The notes under the pieces are model-generated. The model saw nothing but the letters and a program-made list of their open reading frames with translations, was not told where the DNA came from and searched no databases. Below are positions 43,564 through 51,243 of a stretch of DNA of 64,000 nucleotides, piece after piece. Position 1 is the first letter of the stretch, and every line of letters begins with the position of its first letter. The translations under genes and the position numbers were made by a program. Source of the stretch: Acinetobacter kanungonis (lineage in GTDB: Bacteria; Pseudomonadota; Gammaproteobacteria; Pseudomonadales; Moraxellaceae); NCBI RefSeq assembly GCF_009939195.1, contig NZ_JAACKC010000004.1, forward strand, positions 124,001 through 188,000. The letters are read 5' to 3'.

Positions 43564-44322
43564 ATGGCTGCGCTACAAGAAATTTTGCAATGGTGTAATG
43601 ACACCTTAAAGACTTCAGAATTTAAAGACTATGCACCGAATGGTTTACAAATTGAAGGGCGTTCAGAGGTCAAAAAAATTCTCTGTGCCGTCACGGCATC
43701 ACAAGACGCGATTGATGCGGCAATTGCTCAACAGGCTGATCTGCTCTTGGTCCATCATGGTTATTTTTGGAAAGGCGAACCCTACCCGATTACAGGAATG
43801 CGCGGAAAGCGGATTAAAGCGCTCATTCAGCATGATATTTCTTTGGTTGCCTATCACTTACCTTTAGATTCACACCCAACACTGGGGAACAATGCAGCCA
43901 TTGCAGATATTTTGGAACTGGAAATTTTTGAAGCTTTAGATGCTTCAGAACGCCATCCGATTGGCAACATTGGTTATTTAAAACAAGCGCTATCGCCTGA
44001 TGCTTTTAAGGCAATGCTCACAGAACGTTTGGGCTTTGAAACTATTCATTTACCTGCACATAAAGCAAGCATTCAAAAAGTGGGTTTCTGTACGGGTGCA
44101 GCGCAGGACTTTATCAGCAAAGCCGCCGAACAAAACTGTGATGCCTACATTTCAGGTGAAGTCAGTGAACGCACCTATTACGAAGCCAAAGAACTGGATG
44201 TGCATTACTATGCCTGTGGTCATCATGCGACCGAGCGTTATGGAGTACAACGTTTAGGCAAAGCTATTTCAGAACAGTTTAATCTTGAGTATAGTTATTT
44301 CGAATTAAACAATCCGATTTAA
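43564..44322 (+). CDS. compact NIF3-family dinuclear metal protein
   Basis: 252 residues, NIF3/YbgI type. Metal-binding motifs are visible: LLVHHGYFW (about 60-68), YHLPLDSHP (about 98-106) and the late HHATERYG (about 220-227). It forms ring-shaped hexamers with a two-metal site; the biochemical role is still debated (GTP cyclohydrolase-like, DNA repair link suggested). It lacks the YqfO insertion, which is encoded separately at 10807-11121. Starts with ATG after an AAGAG site. Confidence 0.92.
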   Translation: MAALQEILQWCNDTLKTSEFKDYAPNGLQIEGRSEVKKILCAVTASQDAIDAAIAQQADLLLVHHGYFWKGEPYPITGMRGKRIKALIQHDISLVAYHLPLDSHPTLGNNAAIADILELEIFEALDASERHPIGNIGYLKQALSPDAFKAMLTERLGFETIHLPAHKASIQKVGFCTGAAQDFISKAAEQNCDAYISGEVSERTYYEAKELDVHYYACGHHATERYGVQRLGKAISEQFNLEYSYFELNNPI

Positions 44323-44519
44323 TTTGGATATGGCTGATTTTCCTTACTAAATGTATGGATTTCAAACAGCGTGATCTGGTGTACAGTATTTTTTATATAC
44401 GTATAAATTCGAGCTTTATTCTGTATTGTTATTTAAAAGTATTGCGCAAATTCAGCCTCGAATCCTTTACAATAGTGCCACTTAATGTCAAAACCCAGCA
44501 AAAGCAAGGAATTGAAATC

Positions 44520-45146
44520 ATGACAACGATCACTTTACCAGCACTTCCATATGGCTATGAAGATCTTGCTCCTCACATCAGCAAAGAAACTTTAGAATAC
44601 CATCACGACAAACACCACAATACTTATGTTGTTAACTTAAACAACTTAATCAAGGGTACAGACCTTGAAGGTAAAACTTTAGAAGAAATCATCAAAGCTT
44701 CTGCTGGTGATGCAGCTAAAGCAGGTGTTTTCAACAATGCAGCACAAGTTTGGAACCACACGTTCTACTGGAACTGTATGGCTAAAAACGGTGGCGGTAA
44801 AGCGACTGGCGCATTAGCAGCAAAAATTGATGAAACTTTCGGTTCATACGAAAAATTTGCTGAAGAATTTGCTGCAGCAGCGACAACTCAGTTCGGTTCA
44901 GGCTGGGCTTGGTTAGTGGCTGACGAAGTAAATGGCGCACTTTCTATTATGAAAACTGCAAATGCGGATACTCCACTTGCTCATGGTAAAGTTGCAGTAT
45001 TAACAATTGATGTTTGGGAACACGCTTACTACATCGATTTCCGCAATATGCGTCCTAAATACATCACTACTTTCTTAGAAAGCTTAGTGAACTGGGACTA
45101 TGCAAATGCAAAATATGCTGGTCAAGCAGCTGGTGTTGAAAAATAA
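44520..45146 (+). CDS. sodB: superoxide dismutase, iron type
   Basis: 208 residues from ATG 44520 (MTTITLPALP), preceded by AAGGAA; an in-frame ATG at 44355 lacks a ribosome site. Converts superoxide to oxygen and hydrogen peroxide in the cytoplasm. Metal ligands: His in EYHHDKHH, His in AAQVWNHTFYW, Asp and His in DVWEHAYY. The Gln of NAAQVWNH and FGSGWAWLV are signatures of the Fe enzyme. It is monocistronic with the terminator 45164-45192. Confidence 0.97.
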   Translation: MTTITLPALPYGYEDLAPHISKETLEYHHDKHHNTYVVNLNNLIKGTDLEGKTLEEIIKASAGDAAKAGVFNNAAQVWNHTFYWNCMAKNGGGKATGALAAKIDETFGSYEKFAEEFAAAATTQFGSGWAWLVADEVNGALSIMKTANADTPLAHGKVAVLTIDVWEHAYYIDFRNMRPKYITTFLESLVNWDYANAKYAGQAAGVEK

Positions 45147-45163
45147 TTTTTATTTTTCTGCAT

Positions 45164-45192
45164 AAAAAATCACCCTTTATGGGTGATTTTTT
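45164..45192 (+). terminator. sodB terminator
   Basis: Stem aaaaaatcaccc / gggtgatttttt, loop tttat. Confidence 0.9.
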
Positions 45193-45253
45193 ATTTTTTT
45201 AGCTTTAACTGAATAATTATAAATCAAATAAAACAATTATCTTCAGCAACGGG

Positions 45254-45282
45254 TTGACGACTTGGGTTTTCATCCCTAAAAT
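45254..45282 (+). promoter_or_regulatory. promoter of the first tRNA-Asn unit
   Basis: TTGACG (45254-45259), 17-base spacer, TAAAAT (45277-45282). Its layout matches the promoter of the second unit (45945-45973). Confidence 0.85.
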
Positions 45283-45293
45283 GCGCATCAGAT

Positions 45294-45369
45294 TCTCCAA
45301 TAGCTCAGTCGGTAGAGCGACGGACTGTTAATCCGCAGGTCCCTGGTTCGAGCCCAGGTTGGAGAGCCA
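45294..45369 (+). tRNA. tRNA-Asn (GUU), copy 1
   Basis: 76 bases including the encoded CCA. Acceptor stem tctccaa / ttggaga, D-loop agctcagtcggtagagc, anticodon GTT in ggactgttaatcc, and T arm with ggttcgagccc. It is the first of two adjacent copies read from the 45254 promoter. Confidence 0.97.
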
Positions 45370-45373
45370 CTAT

Positions 45374-45449
45374 TCTTCCATAGCTCAGTCGGTAGAGCGA
45401 CGGACTGTTAATCCGCAGGTCCCTGGTTCGAGCCCAGGTGGAAGAGCCA
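45374..45449 (+). tRNA. tRNA-Asn (GUU), copy 2
   Basis: 76 bases including CCA, four bases after copy 1. The D, anticodon and T arms are identical to copy 1, but the acceptor stem is tcttcca / tggaaga: both strands differ in a compensating way. Confidence 0.97.
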
Positions 45450-45460
45450 AGATTCTAAAA

Positions 45461-45487
45461 AACCCACACATTACGTTGTGGGTTTTT
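45461..45487 (+). terminator. terminator of the first tRNA-Asn unit
   Basis: Stem aacccaca / tgtgggtt followed by a T run. Confidence 0.88.
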
Positions 45488-45579
45488 TATTGGCTTATTT
45501 TTAAACAGTCTAATTTCAAATTGTAATTCCCCAAAATTTTAAATATCTTGACTAAATAACAACAACTCAGAGAAGAAGA

Positions 45580-45885
45580 ATGAATATGCCTTGGCTAAAG
45601 TCCCTAATTTTTTGGATTATTGTGATTGTGGTTATTTTCGCTGTGTTTCAATGTTCACAAAAATCTGAAAACAATACGTCTGCTTCTGCTCTCATGTATG
45701 AACGTTTATATCAATGCAGCCGTGATCTATCTGGGAAACACCCAACCATCCTAGCATCAATTCAAAAACAGATTCATACAGATATGAATCAAAAAGAACT
45801 CATGCAATTAATCAATTATTGTCGTCAAGCCAACCCTCTTAAAACGCAAGCAACTTATATTGAAGCCATCCAGGACATTAAATAA
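45580..45885 (+). CDS. small membrane-anchored protein of unknown function
   Basis: 101 residues. One N-terminal membrane helix (about residues 7-24, SLIFWIIVIVVIFAVFQ) ending in Cys-Ser, then a hydrophilic helical tail with two more cysteines (CSRD, YCRQ). The helix is followed by no lipobox, so it is probably an inner-membrane protein with its tail in the periplasm. The ribosome site GAGAAGAAG lies just before the ATG. It sits between the two tRNA-Asn transcription units. I do not recognise a family. Confidence 0.7.
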   Translation: MNMPWLKSLIFWIIVIVVIFAVFQCSQKSENNTSASALMYERLYQCSRDLSGKHPTILASIQKQIHTDMNQKELMQLINYCRQANPLKTQATYIEAIQDIK

Positions 45886-45944
45886 CCTTTTTGTCTAATT
45901 TTAGCTCGATCAACTCAAAATATTTGAATTTTTTCACTTTTTGC

Positions 45945-45973
45945 TTGACCACTTACACTTAGCCCCCTAAAAT
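45945..45973 (+). promoter_or_regulatory. promoter of the second tRNA-Asn unit
   Basis: TTGACC (45945-45950), 17-base spacer, TAAAAT (45968-45973); 12 bases before the tRNA. Confidence 0.85.
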
Positions 45974-45984
45974 GCGTTCCAGAT

Positions 45985-46060
45985 TCTCCAATAGCTCAGT
46001 CGGTAGAGCGACGGACTGTTAATCCGCAGGTCCCTGGTTCGAGCCCAGGTTGGAGAGCCA
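45985..46060 (+). tRNA. tRNA-Asn (GUU), copy 3
   Basis: 76 bases including CCA, identical to copy 1 across the whole molecule (acceptor stem tctccaa / ttggaga). Own promoter and own terminator. Confidence 0.97.
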
Positions 46061-46071
46061 AGATTCTAAAA

Positions 46072-46098
46072 GCCCACTCACTACGTAGTGGGTTTTTT
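46072..46098 (+). terminator. terminator of the second tRNA-Asn unit
   Basis: Stem cccact / agtggg with inner cactacgtagtg palindrome and a T run; the next start codon (46104) follows after about six bases. Confidence 0.85.
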
Positions 46099-46103
46099 AT
46101 TGG

Positions 46104-46556
46104 ATGCAATTTGTGTTTACATCTATTCAAACGCTATTTTTCATGATTGGCTGTCTGGCAAGTCTCGTGTTGCTGGTCATGCTGCTGCAGCATTTCTTTT
46201 GGAAACGTCAGCAATTTTATCAAAAGCCATTAATCACTGCCTTTGAACAGAAAATGTTTGTGCGTCTGAATGAAGCATTGCCTGAGCATCATATTTTGGC
46301 ACAAGTCGCATTTAGTGCGCTGATTACCAGTGACCATTTTAAAATACGCCAACAATTCAATCGAAAAGTCACAGATTTTGTGGTGCTGAATCGCGATATG
46401 AAAGTGCTTGCGATTGTGGAACTGGATGATCCCAGCCATCTAGGAAAAGAAGATGAAGATCGCCAACGTGATGCCATGTTAACTGAGGCTGGCTATACCG
46501 TGTTCCGTTACACATCTATCCCCAGTGCCCGTGAACTGCGTAAAGATTTACTCTGA
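46104..46556 (+). CDS. DUF2726-family protein with membrane anchor
   Basis: 150 residues. An N-terminal membrane helix (about 8-30), then a DUF2726 domain (about 45-150) with KVTDFVVLNRDMKVLAIVELDD, whose D...ExD-like spacing recalls the PD-(D/E)XK nuclease fold. Activity is unproven and the family has no settled function. The ATG lies six bases after the T run of the tRNA-Asn terminator and has no clear ribosome site, so it may be expressed by read-through or start at a later codon. Confidence 0.78.
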   Translation: MQFVFTSIQTLFFMIGCLASLVLLVMLLQHFFWKRQQFYQKPLITAFEQKMFVRLNEALPEHHILAQVAFSALITSDHFKIRQQFNRKVTDFVVLNRDMKVLAIVELDDPSHLGKEDEDRQRDAMLTEAGYTVFRYTSIPSARELRKDLL

Positions 46557-46783
46557 TTGGCTCTCACCTGCTTTCGCACAATAATTCTGCAAATAAAAAA
46601 CAATCTCAACAAATTACCTCAAATTCACAACAAAATTAAAACCGTTTTCAATTAATTTTTATTCAACAAACACTTACACTAACCTGAGATTGATAAAATC
46701 CCAATTTACAGGTATAGAACATTTTCGTCATTTGGAACACAGTCAAAAGATAATTGGATGCTCAAGTTTAGGACTATAACAAA

Positions 46784-47410
46784 GTGAATGAGCTTTTACT
46801 CCCAGCACCCGTTTTAATTCTCTCAGAAGAAATTAATTTAGACCTTCGCATAAAGATATTATTGATGGAGTTGGGCTATCCTGCGCATTTAATTCACTCA
46901 ACGCCTTATTTAGATGATGCCCTAGAAATTTATCGTTTACATCTTCCCAATATTGTTTTGATTGATCTGAATTTTAGTCAGGTTCCCTTACACGACTTGA
47001 TCCGCACACTTAAAGCTTATCACCCTTATGTGGTAATAATTTTACTTGCACCCTTCGGACAAACGGAACAAATCTTCCGCGGGATTCAATCTGGTGCGCA
47101 TGGTTATTTTTTTGTGGAACAAACCGATCGGGAAATCTTACAACAGATTCGGACCATTTTAAGAGGGGGGGCCAGCCTGCATAGCGAGTTAGCACAATAC
47201 ATTTTAGATGCACAAAACCTCAGCCCTGCACGTCAATTTATCAACCACTTTAAAGAACCCGCCACCCAATTTTCTGATCTGGAATTTGAGATTCTGACCT
47301 TATTGGCTGAACACATGAATACCCGTGAAGTTGCACATCAATTGGGGATTCCCCTCTACAGTGTAGAAGGCCGCATAAAATCAATTTATCGACATCTCAG
47401 TCATAAATAA
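46784..47410 (+). CDS. LuxR-type response regulator with degenerate receiver
   Basis: 208 residues starting at GTG. A receiver-like domain (about 8-125) keeps the phospho-acceptor position as Asp61 (VLIDLN) but has Ser14-Glu15 where the acidic pair belongs, Leu88 at the usual Thr/Ser, and Val111 at the usual Lys (GYFFVEQ). A LuxR/FixJ helix-turn-helix occupies the C-terminus (about 160-205: LEFEILTLLAEHMNTREVAHQLG). No histidine kinase is adjacent, so it may be phosphorylation-independent. It converges on ppk1. Confidence 0.88.
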   Translation: MNELLLPAPVLILSEEINLDLRIKILLMELGYPAHLIHSTPYLDDALEIYRLHLPNIVLIDLNFSQVPLHDLIRTLKAYHPYVVIILLAPFGQTEQIFRGIQSGAHGYFFVEQTDREILQQIRTILRGGASLHSELAQYILDAQNLSPARQFINHFKEPATQFSDLEFEILTLLAEHMNTREVAHQLGIPLYSVEGRIKSIYRHLSHK

Positions 47411-47438
47411 AAAAGAGCCAAATTTAGGCTCTTTTTTT
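47409..47438. terminator. bidirectional terminator between the LuxR-type gene and ppk1
   Basis: Stem aaaaagagcc / ggctcttttt with loop aaattta. Confidence 0.9.
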
Positions 47439-47458
47439 TGGGCTCTATTTAAGAACGC

Positions 47459-49540
47459 TTATTTAATCATTTCCAACAAAGTCCTTTGTGCGTTATAAGC
47501 ATCTTCACCCTGTGCCACTTGCGCACGCACCCATGAGCCATCACCTTGTAATAGCCATGCCTGTTGATTGTCTTTTAAATAATTAAATAAACCTTGCTGA
47601 TAAATCCGCTTTTTCAGTGCTGGATCTTCAATTGGGAAGCACGCTTCAACTCGATTAAACAAGTTACGATCCATCCAGTCTGCACTTGAGCAGTACACAT
47701 GCGGATTGCCATTATTGCTAAAATAATAAACGCGGGTATGTTCCAAGAAACGACCGACAATTGAACGTACACGAATATTTTCAGATAGACCTGGCAAACC
47801 TGGACGTAAGCAACAAATGGAACGAATGATCAGATCAATTTGTACGCCAGCTTGTGACGCTTCATAAAGTTTATTAATTAATTGCAGTTCAGTCAGTGCA
47901 TTCACTTTGACAATGATTTGCGCAGGTTTGCCTGCTTTGGCATTGGCAATCTCATCATCAATGAAATTAAGGAGTTGTGCGTGCAAGGTAAATGGCGCAT
48001 GCAACAGCTTTTTCAACTTAGCCATTTTACCCATACCCGTTAACTCTTGGAAAATGCGATGCACATCTTCACAGAGTTCCTTATCAGTCGTGAGTAAACC
48101 GTAATCGGTATAGATACGTGCATTGCCCGCATGGTAGTTACCTGTACCTAAATGGACATAACGTACCAATTTGTTGTTTTCACGACGCACCACCAGAATC
48201 ATCTTGGCATGGGTTTTATAACCTACAATGCCATACACCACCACTGCACCTGCTTCTTGCAGCACATTCGCTACAGCGATATTGGATTCTTCATCAAAAC
48301 GCGCGCGCAACTCAATCACCGCAGTGACTTCTTTACCGTTACGCGCAGCTTCTGCTAATACTTGTACAATCTCAGAATCGGCACCACTGCGGTACAAGGT
48401 TTGCTTGATTGCCAATACCTGCGGATCACGTGCAGCTTCACGCAGTAAATTGATCACAGGCGCAAAAGATTCATACGGATGGTGTAATAGAATGTCTTGC
48501 TTTTGCATGGCAGAAAAAATGTTTTCAGACTTTTTCAGCACCTTCGGAATTACAGGTGTATGCGTGTCATAACGTAAATGCGGGCGCTTAAAATTAGACA
48601 GTAAGCGTGCCAAGTTGACTGGACCATCTACCTTATAAAGTTGCTCTTCTTCAAGATCAAACTCATTCAGCAAATAATCATAAATATGTTTCGGACAGTT
48701 CTCGGTCACTTCTAAACGTACTGCACGACCAAAACGGCGAGAGTTCAATTCACCCTTAAGTGCCTTCGCCAAGTCTTCCACATCTTCATTTAAGGCTAAA
48801 TCGGCATTACGCGTCACACGGAACTGATAACAGCCCGTTGCCGTCATCCCCGGAAAGAGATCAGACACATGCTCATGAATAATGGCAGACAACATCACAT
48901 GATGTTCTTTACCCCCCGTCAGTTCATCCGGTAAACGCACCACACGAGGCAATGAGCGTGGTGCAGGTACAACGGCCAAGTCAATCTGACGACCAAAAGC
49001 ATCCTTCCCTTCTAGCGTCACAATAAAGTTTAGGCTTTTGTTGACTAAACGCGGGAATGGATGTGCAGGGTCTAGGCTAATTGGGGTTAAAACAGGCGCA
49101 ACCTGTTCTTGGAAATATTTTTTCACCCAAGAAGATTGGGCTGGCGTCAACTCTCCACGGCGTAAGAAGCAGATATCTTCTTCGCGCAGTTTCGCCAAAA
49201 TTTCTTCATTTAAAATACGGTATTGACGTTCAATCGCCGCATGGGCAGTTTGTGAAATCTGTTCTAACACTTGTTTCGGCGTCAGCCCATCTGGGGTGTG
49301 ACTTTCATTACCCAAATCAAGCTGTTCCATCATGCCTGCGACACGAATTTCAAAAAACTCATCTAAATTACGTGAGAAAATAAGCAAGAAGTTCATGCGT
49401 TCCAAGAGTGGATGCAGCGGATCGACAGCTTGCTCAAGAACACGTAAATGGAAATCTAAAATAGAAAGTTCACGATTAATAAATCGATCATTATAAGTAT
49501 ATTCAACTGGCTCTAAAGGAGTCTGTGCCGCCGTATTCAT
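47459..49540 (-). CDS. ppk1: polyphosphate kinase 1
   Basis: 693 residues from ATG 49540 (MNTAAQTP); a TTG two codons earlier is not needed. Reversibly polymerises ATP gamma-phosphate into inorganic polyphosphate, a stress and virulence polymer. Features: the N-terminal [12 protein letters not shown], the [12 protein letters not shown] block, and the catalytic histidine in HLGTGNYH, with a second PLD-like His-containing motif further on ([10 protein letters not shown] region). Its ribosome site is weak. It is monocistronic; ppx is not adjacent. Confidence 0.97.
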   Translation of the reverse strand: MNTAAQTPLEPVEYTYNDRFINRELSILDFHLRVLEQAVDPLHPLLERMNFLLIFSRNLDEFFEIRVAGMMEQLDLGNESHTPDGLTPKQVLEQISQTAHAAIERQYRILNEEILAKLREEDICFLRRGELTPAQSSWVKKYFQEQVAPVLTPISLDPAHPFPRLVNKSLNFIVTLEGKDAFGRQIDLAVVPAPRSLPRVVRLPDELTGGKEHHVMLSAIIHEHVSDLFPGMTATGCYQFRVTRNADLALNEDVEDLAKALKGELNSRRFGRAVRLEVTENCPKHIYDYLLNEFDLEEEQLYKVDGPVNLARLLSNFKRPHLRYDTHTPVIPKVLKKSENIFSAMQKQDILLHHPYESFAPVINLLREAARDPQVLAIKQTLYRSGADSEIVQVLAEAARNGKEVTAVIELRARFDEESNIAVANVLQEAGAVVVYGIVGYKTHAKMILVVRRENNKLVRYVHLGTGNYHAGNARIYTDYGLLTTDKELCEDVHRIFQELTGMGKMAKLKKLLHAPFTLHAQLLNFIDDEIANAKAGKPAQIIVKVNALTELQLINKLYEASQAGVQIDLIIRSICCLRPGLPGLSENIRVRSIVGRFLEHTRVYYFSNNGNPHVYCSSADWMDRNLFNRVEACFPIEDPALKKRIYQQGLFNYLKDNQQAWLLQGDGSWVRAQVAQGEDAYNAQRTLLEMIK

Positions 49541-49610
49541 AATCAACCCATGATTTTAAGACGTTATTTGTATCTCCATAAGTATGCTTCAATTTTGTGA
49601 CATTTTCATA

Positions 49611-49634
49611 AAAAAGCCCAAAATAATTTGGGCT
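49611..49634 (-). terminator. mtgA terminator
   Basis: Stem agcccaaa / tttgggct; the flanking A run on the plus strand is the T run of the minus-strand transcript. Confidence 0.75.
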
Positions 49635-49654
49635 TCGCTGCTAATTTCTGCACT

Positions 49655-50329
49655 TTATGGAATTTGGCTATAACGCATATATTTACGAATCATTTTCTTG
49701 CGAATTTGAATGCGTCGATCATTCTGATGCTCTTGATAATATTTAGGATTAGGCAAAATTGCAGCCAAGAATGCTGCCTGATCACGACTGAGACTGCGTG
49801 AACTTTTGCCAAAATAATGCTGTGATGCAGCTTCTACCCCATAGATATTGTCACCAAACTCGACTGAATTTAAATAAACTTCCAAAATGCGCTGTTTGGA
49901 CCACATTCGCTCCATCATCCAAGTTGCAACAGCTTCTTGCCCTTTACGGATAAAAGAACGCTTATTGTATAAAAATAAGTTTTTCGCCAGTTGTTGGGAA
50001 ATGGTCGATCCACCTGCAACCACTTTGCCTTTATCCTGATTACGTTCTAATGCATATTGCATGCCTTCCCAATCAAAACCATGATGGTGCATGAATTTGC
50101 CATCTTCTGACGTTACCACAGCGCGTTTGAGGTAATCACTGATTTGATCATAATCACGCCATTTATGATGAATTGGCTCAGATGGTTCTGACCAATAATC
50201 CAGACGCATGAACATGGTGGTTTCGACAGGATGCGTTCGCCACCATACCAAACTGCTAAAAATCCAGAGCTGAACAAGGAGAATAAAACTGACAACGACT
50301 AACAAAGTTCGAACAAAAAAGGCTTTCAT
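49655..50329 (-). CDS. mtgA: monofunctional peptidoglycan glycosyltransferase
   Basis: 224 residues from ATG 50329 (MKAFFVRT); a TTG at 50347 is less likely. Polymerises lipid II glycan strands at the outer face of the inner membrane. A membrane helix (about 6-28) anchors a GT51 domain with [13 protein letters not shown] (catalytic Glu), [15 protein letters not shown], and [16 protein letters not shown]. There is no transpeptidase domain, which separates it from class A PBPs. It is divergent from the rhomboid gene. Confidence 0.96.
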   Translation of the reverse strand: MKAFFVRTLLVVVSFILLVQLWIFSSLVWWRTHPVETTMFMRLDYWSEPSEPIHHKWRDYDQISDYLKRAVVTSEDGKFMHHHGFDWEGMQYALERNQDKGKVVAGGSTISQQLAKNLFLYNKRSFIRKGQEAVATWMMERMWSKQRILEVYLNSVEFGDNIYGVEAASQHYFGKSSRSLSRDQAAFLAAILPNPKYYQEHQNDRRIQIRKKMIRKYMRYSQIP

Positions 50330-50407
50330 GTCAGTAGGTTGCTCCAAATATTTGCATTCTTTCGTGCTAAGCTTGATTCAAATATCAATCGAAAGTCAAA
50401 GCATCGC

Positions 50408-51226
50408 ATGTCTCATTCAACACCACCTTGGGTTCCGAGCAAACTGAATATGCAGGATTGGTGGCTCACTGCCCTGTTCATTGCCATCAATGTCGGGCTA
50501 TTCCTCTGGCAAATTTTCTCAGGCGTGAATGTCAGTGATCCAAGCCTGCCAGATGCCATACGCTGGGGAGCTGATTATGCACCTTTAACCTTTTTAGAGG
50601 AACCCATCCGACTGTTCAGTAGCATGTTTTTTCATTTTGGCATGGTACATCTGATGTTAAACATGTGGGCACTGTATATTTTTGGTAGTGTCGCGGAACA
50701 GCTATTTGGACGGCTGTACTTTCTGATGCTTTACCTCGCTGCAGGTTTAATGGGCAGCCTGTTTAGTGGTTATTTAGCGATTCATGACAGCGTTGCCATG
50801 TTAAATATGCAAGCAATTGACCCAGACTTGCTGCCGCATGTCAGTGCAGGTGCTTCTGGTGCGGTGATGGGCTTGGGCGGTGCGCTCACCCTGCTGTCCC
50901 TGTTTCCAATCTTGCCGCGACAACGGTTTATCCTCGATAAAAAGACCCTAATTATGGTCATGGGAGTCAACTTGGTGATTGGGCTGACCATCTCGGGCAT
51001 TAACAATGCTGCCCATGTTGGCGGCATGCTGATGGGCGCTGTACTGGCGGGTATTTGGTATCTGTGCCAAAAATGGCAGAAACCGTCCCTGAGCTTAATT
51101 CTAGCAACGATTATTGCCATCAGTAGCTGCTGGCTGCTCTATCAATACTGTCTACAACTGCTACAATTGATTCAACCCCTATGGGCAGAATTATTGCAAG
51201 CCATGCGTCAGCACTATCATTTTTAA
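50408..51226 (+). CDS. rhomboid-family intramembrane serine protease
   Basis: 272 residues from ATG 50408 (MSHSTPPW); an upstream in-frame start at 50339 lacks support. About six to seven membrane helices. The catalytic Ser is in GASGAVMGLGG and the His in NNAAHVGGMLMG, with HLMLNMWALY before them, as in active rhomboids. Cleaves membrane helices within the bilayer; substrate unknown. The gene faces mtgA divergently. A second rhomboid-type gene occurs at 61403. Confidence 0.9.
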   Translation: MSHSTPPWVPSKLNMQDWWLTALFIAINVGLFLWQIFSGVNVSDPSLPDAIRWGADYAPLTFLEEPIRLFSSMFFHFGMVHLMLNMWALYIFGSVAEQLFGRLYFLMLYLAAGLMGSLFSGYLAIHDSVAMLNMQAIDPDLLPHVSAGASGAVMGLGGALTLLSLFPILPRQRFILDKKTLIMVMGVNLVIGLTISGINNAAHVGGMLMGAVLAGIWYLCQKWQKPSLSLILATIIAISSCWLLYQYCLQLLQLIQPLWAELLQAMRQHYHF

Positions 51227-51243
51227 TTTAGCGGAGATGAACC

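Noticed and set aside
45293..46061. tRNA-Asn copies as an integration site of a mobile element
   Set aside because: No integrase, no att-type partial tRNA fragment beyond the full copies, and only a small membrane-protein gene in between.
46104..46556. DUF2726 protein as part of a defence island
   Set aside because: Only its nuclease-like fold suggests this; no other defence gene is near, and the region is tRNA and core genes.
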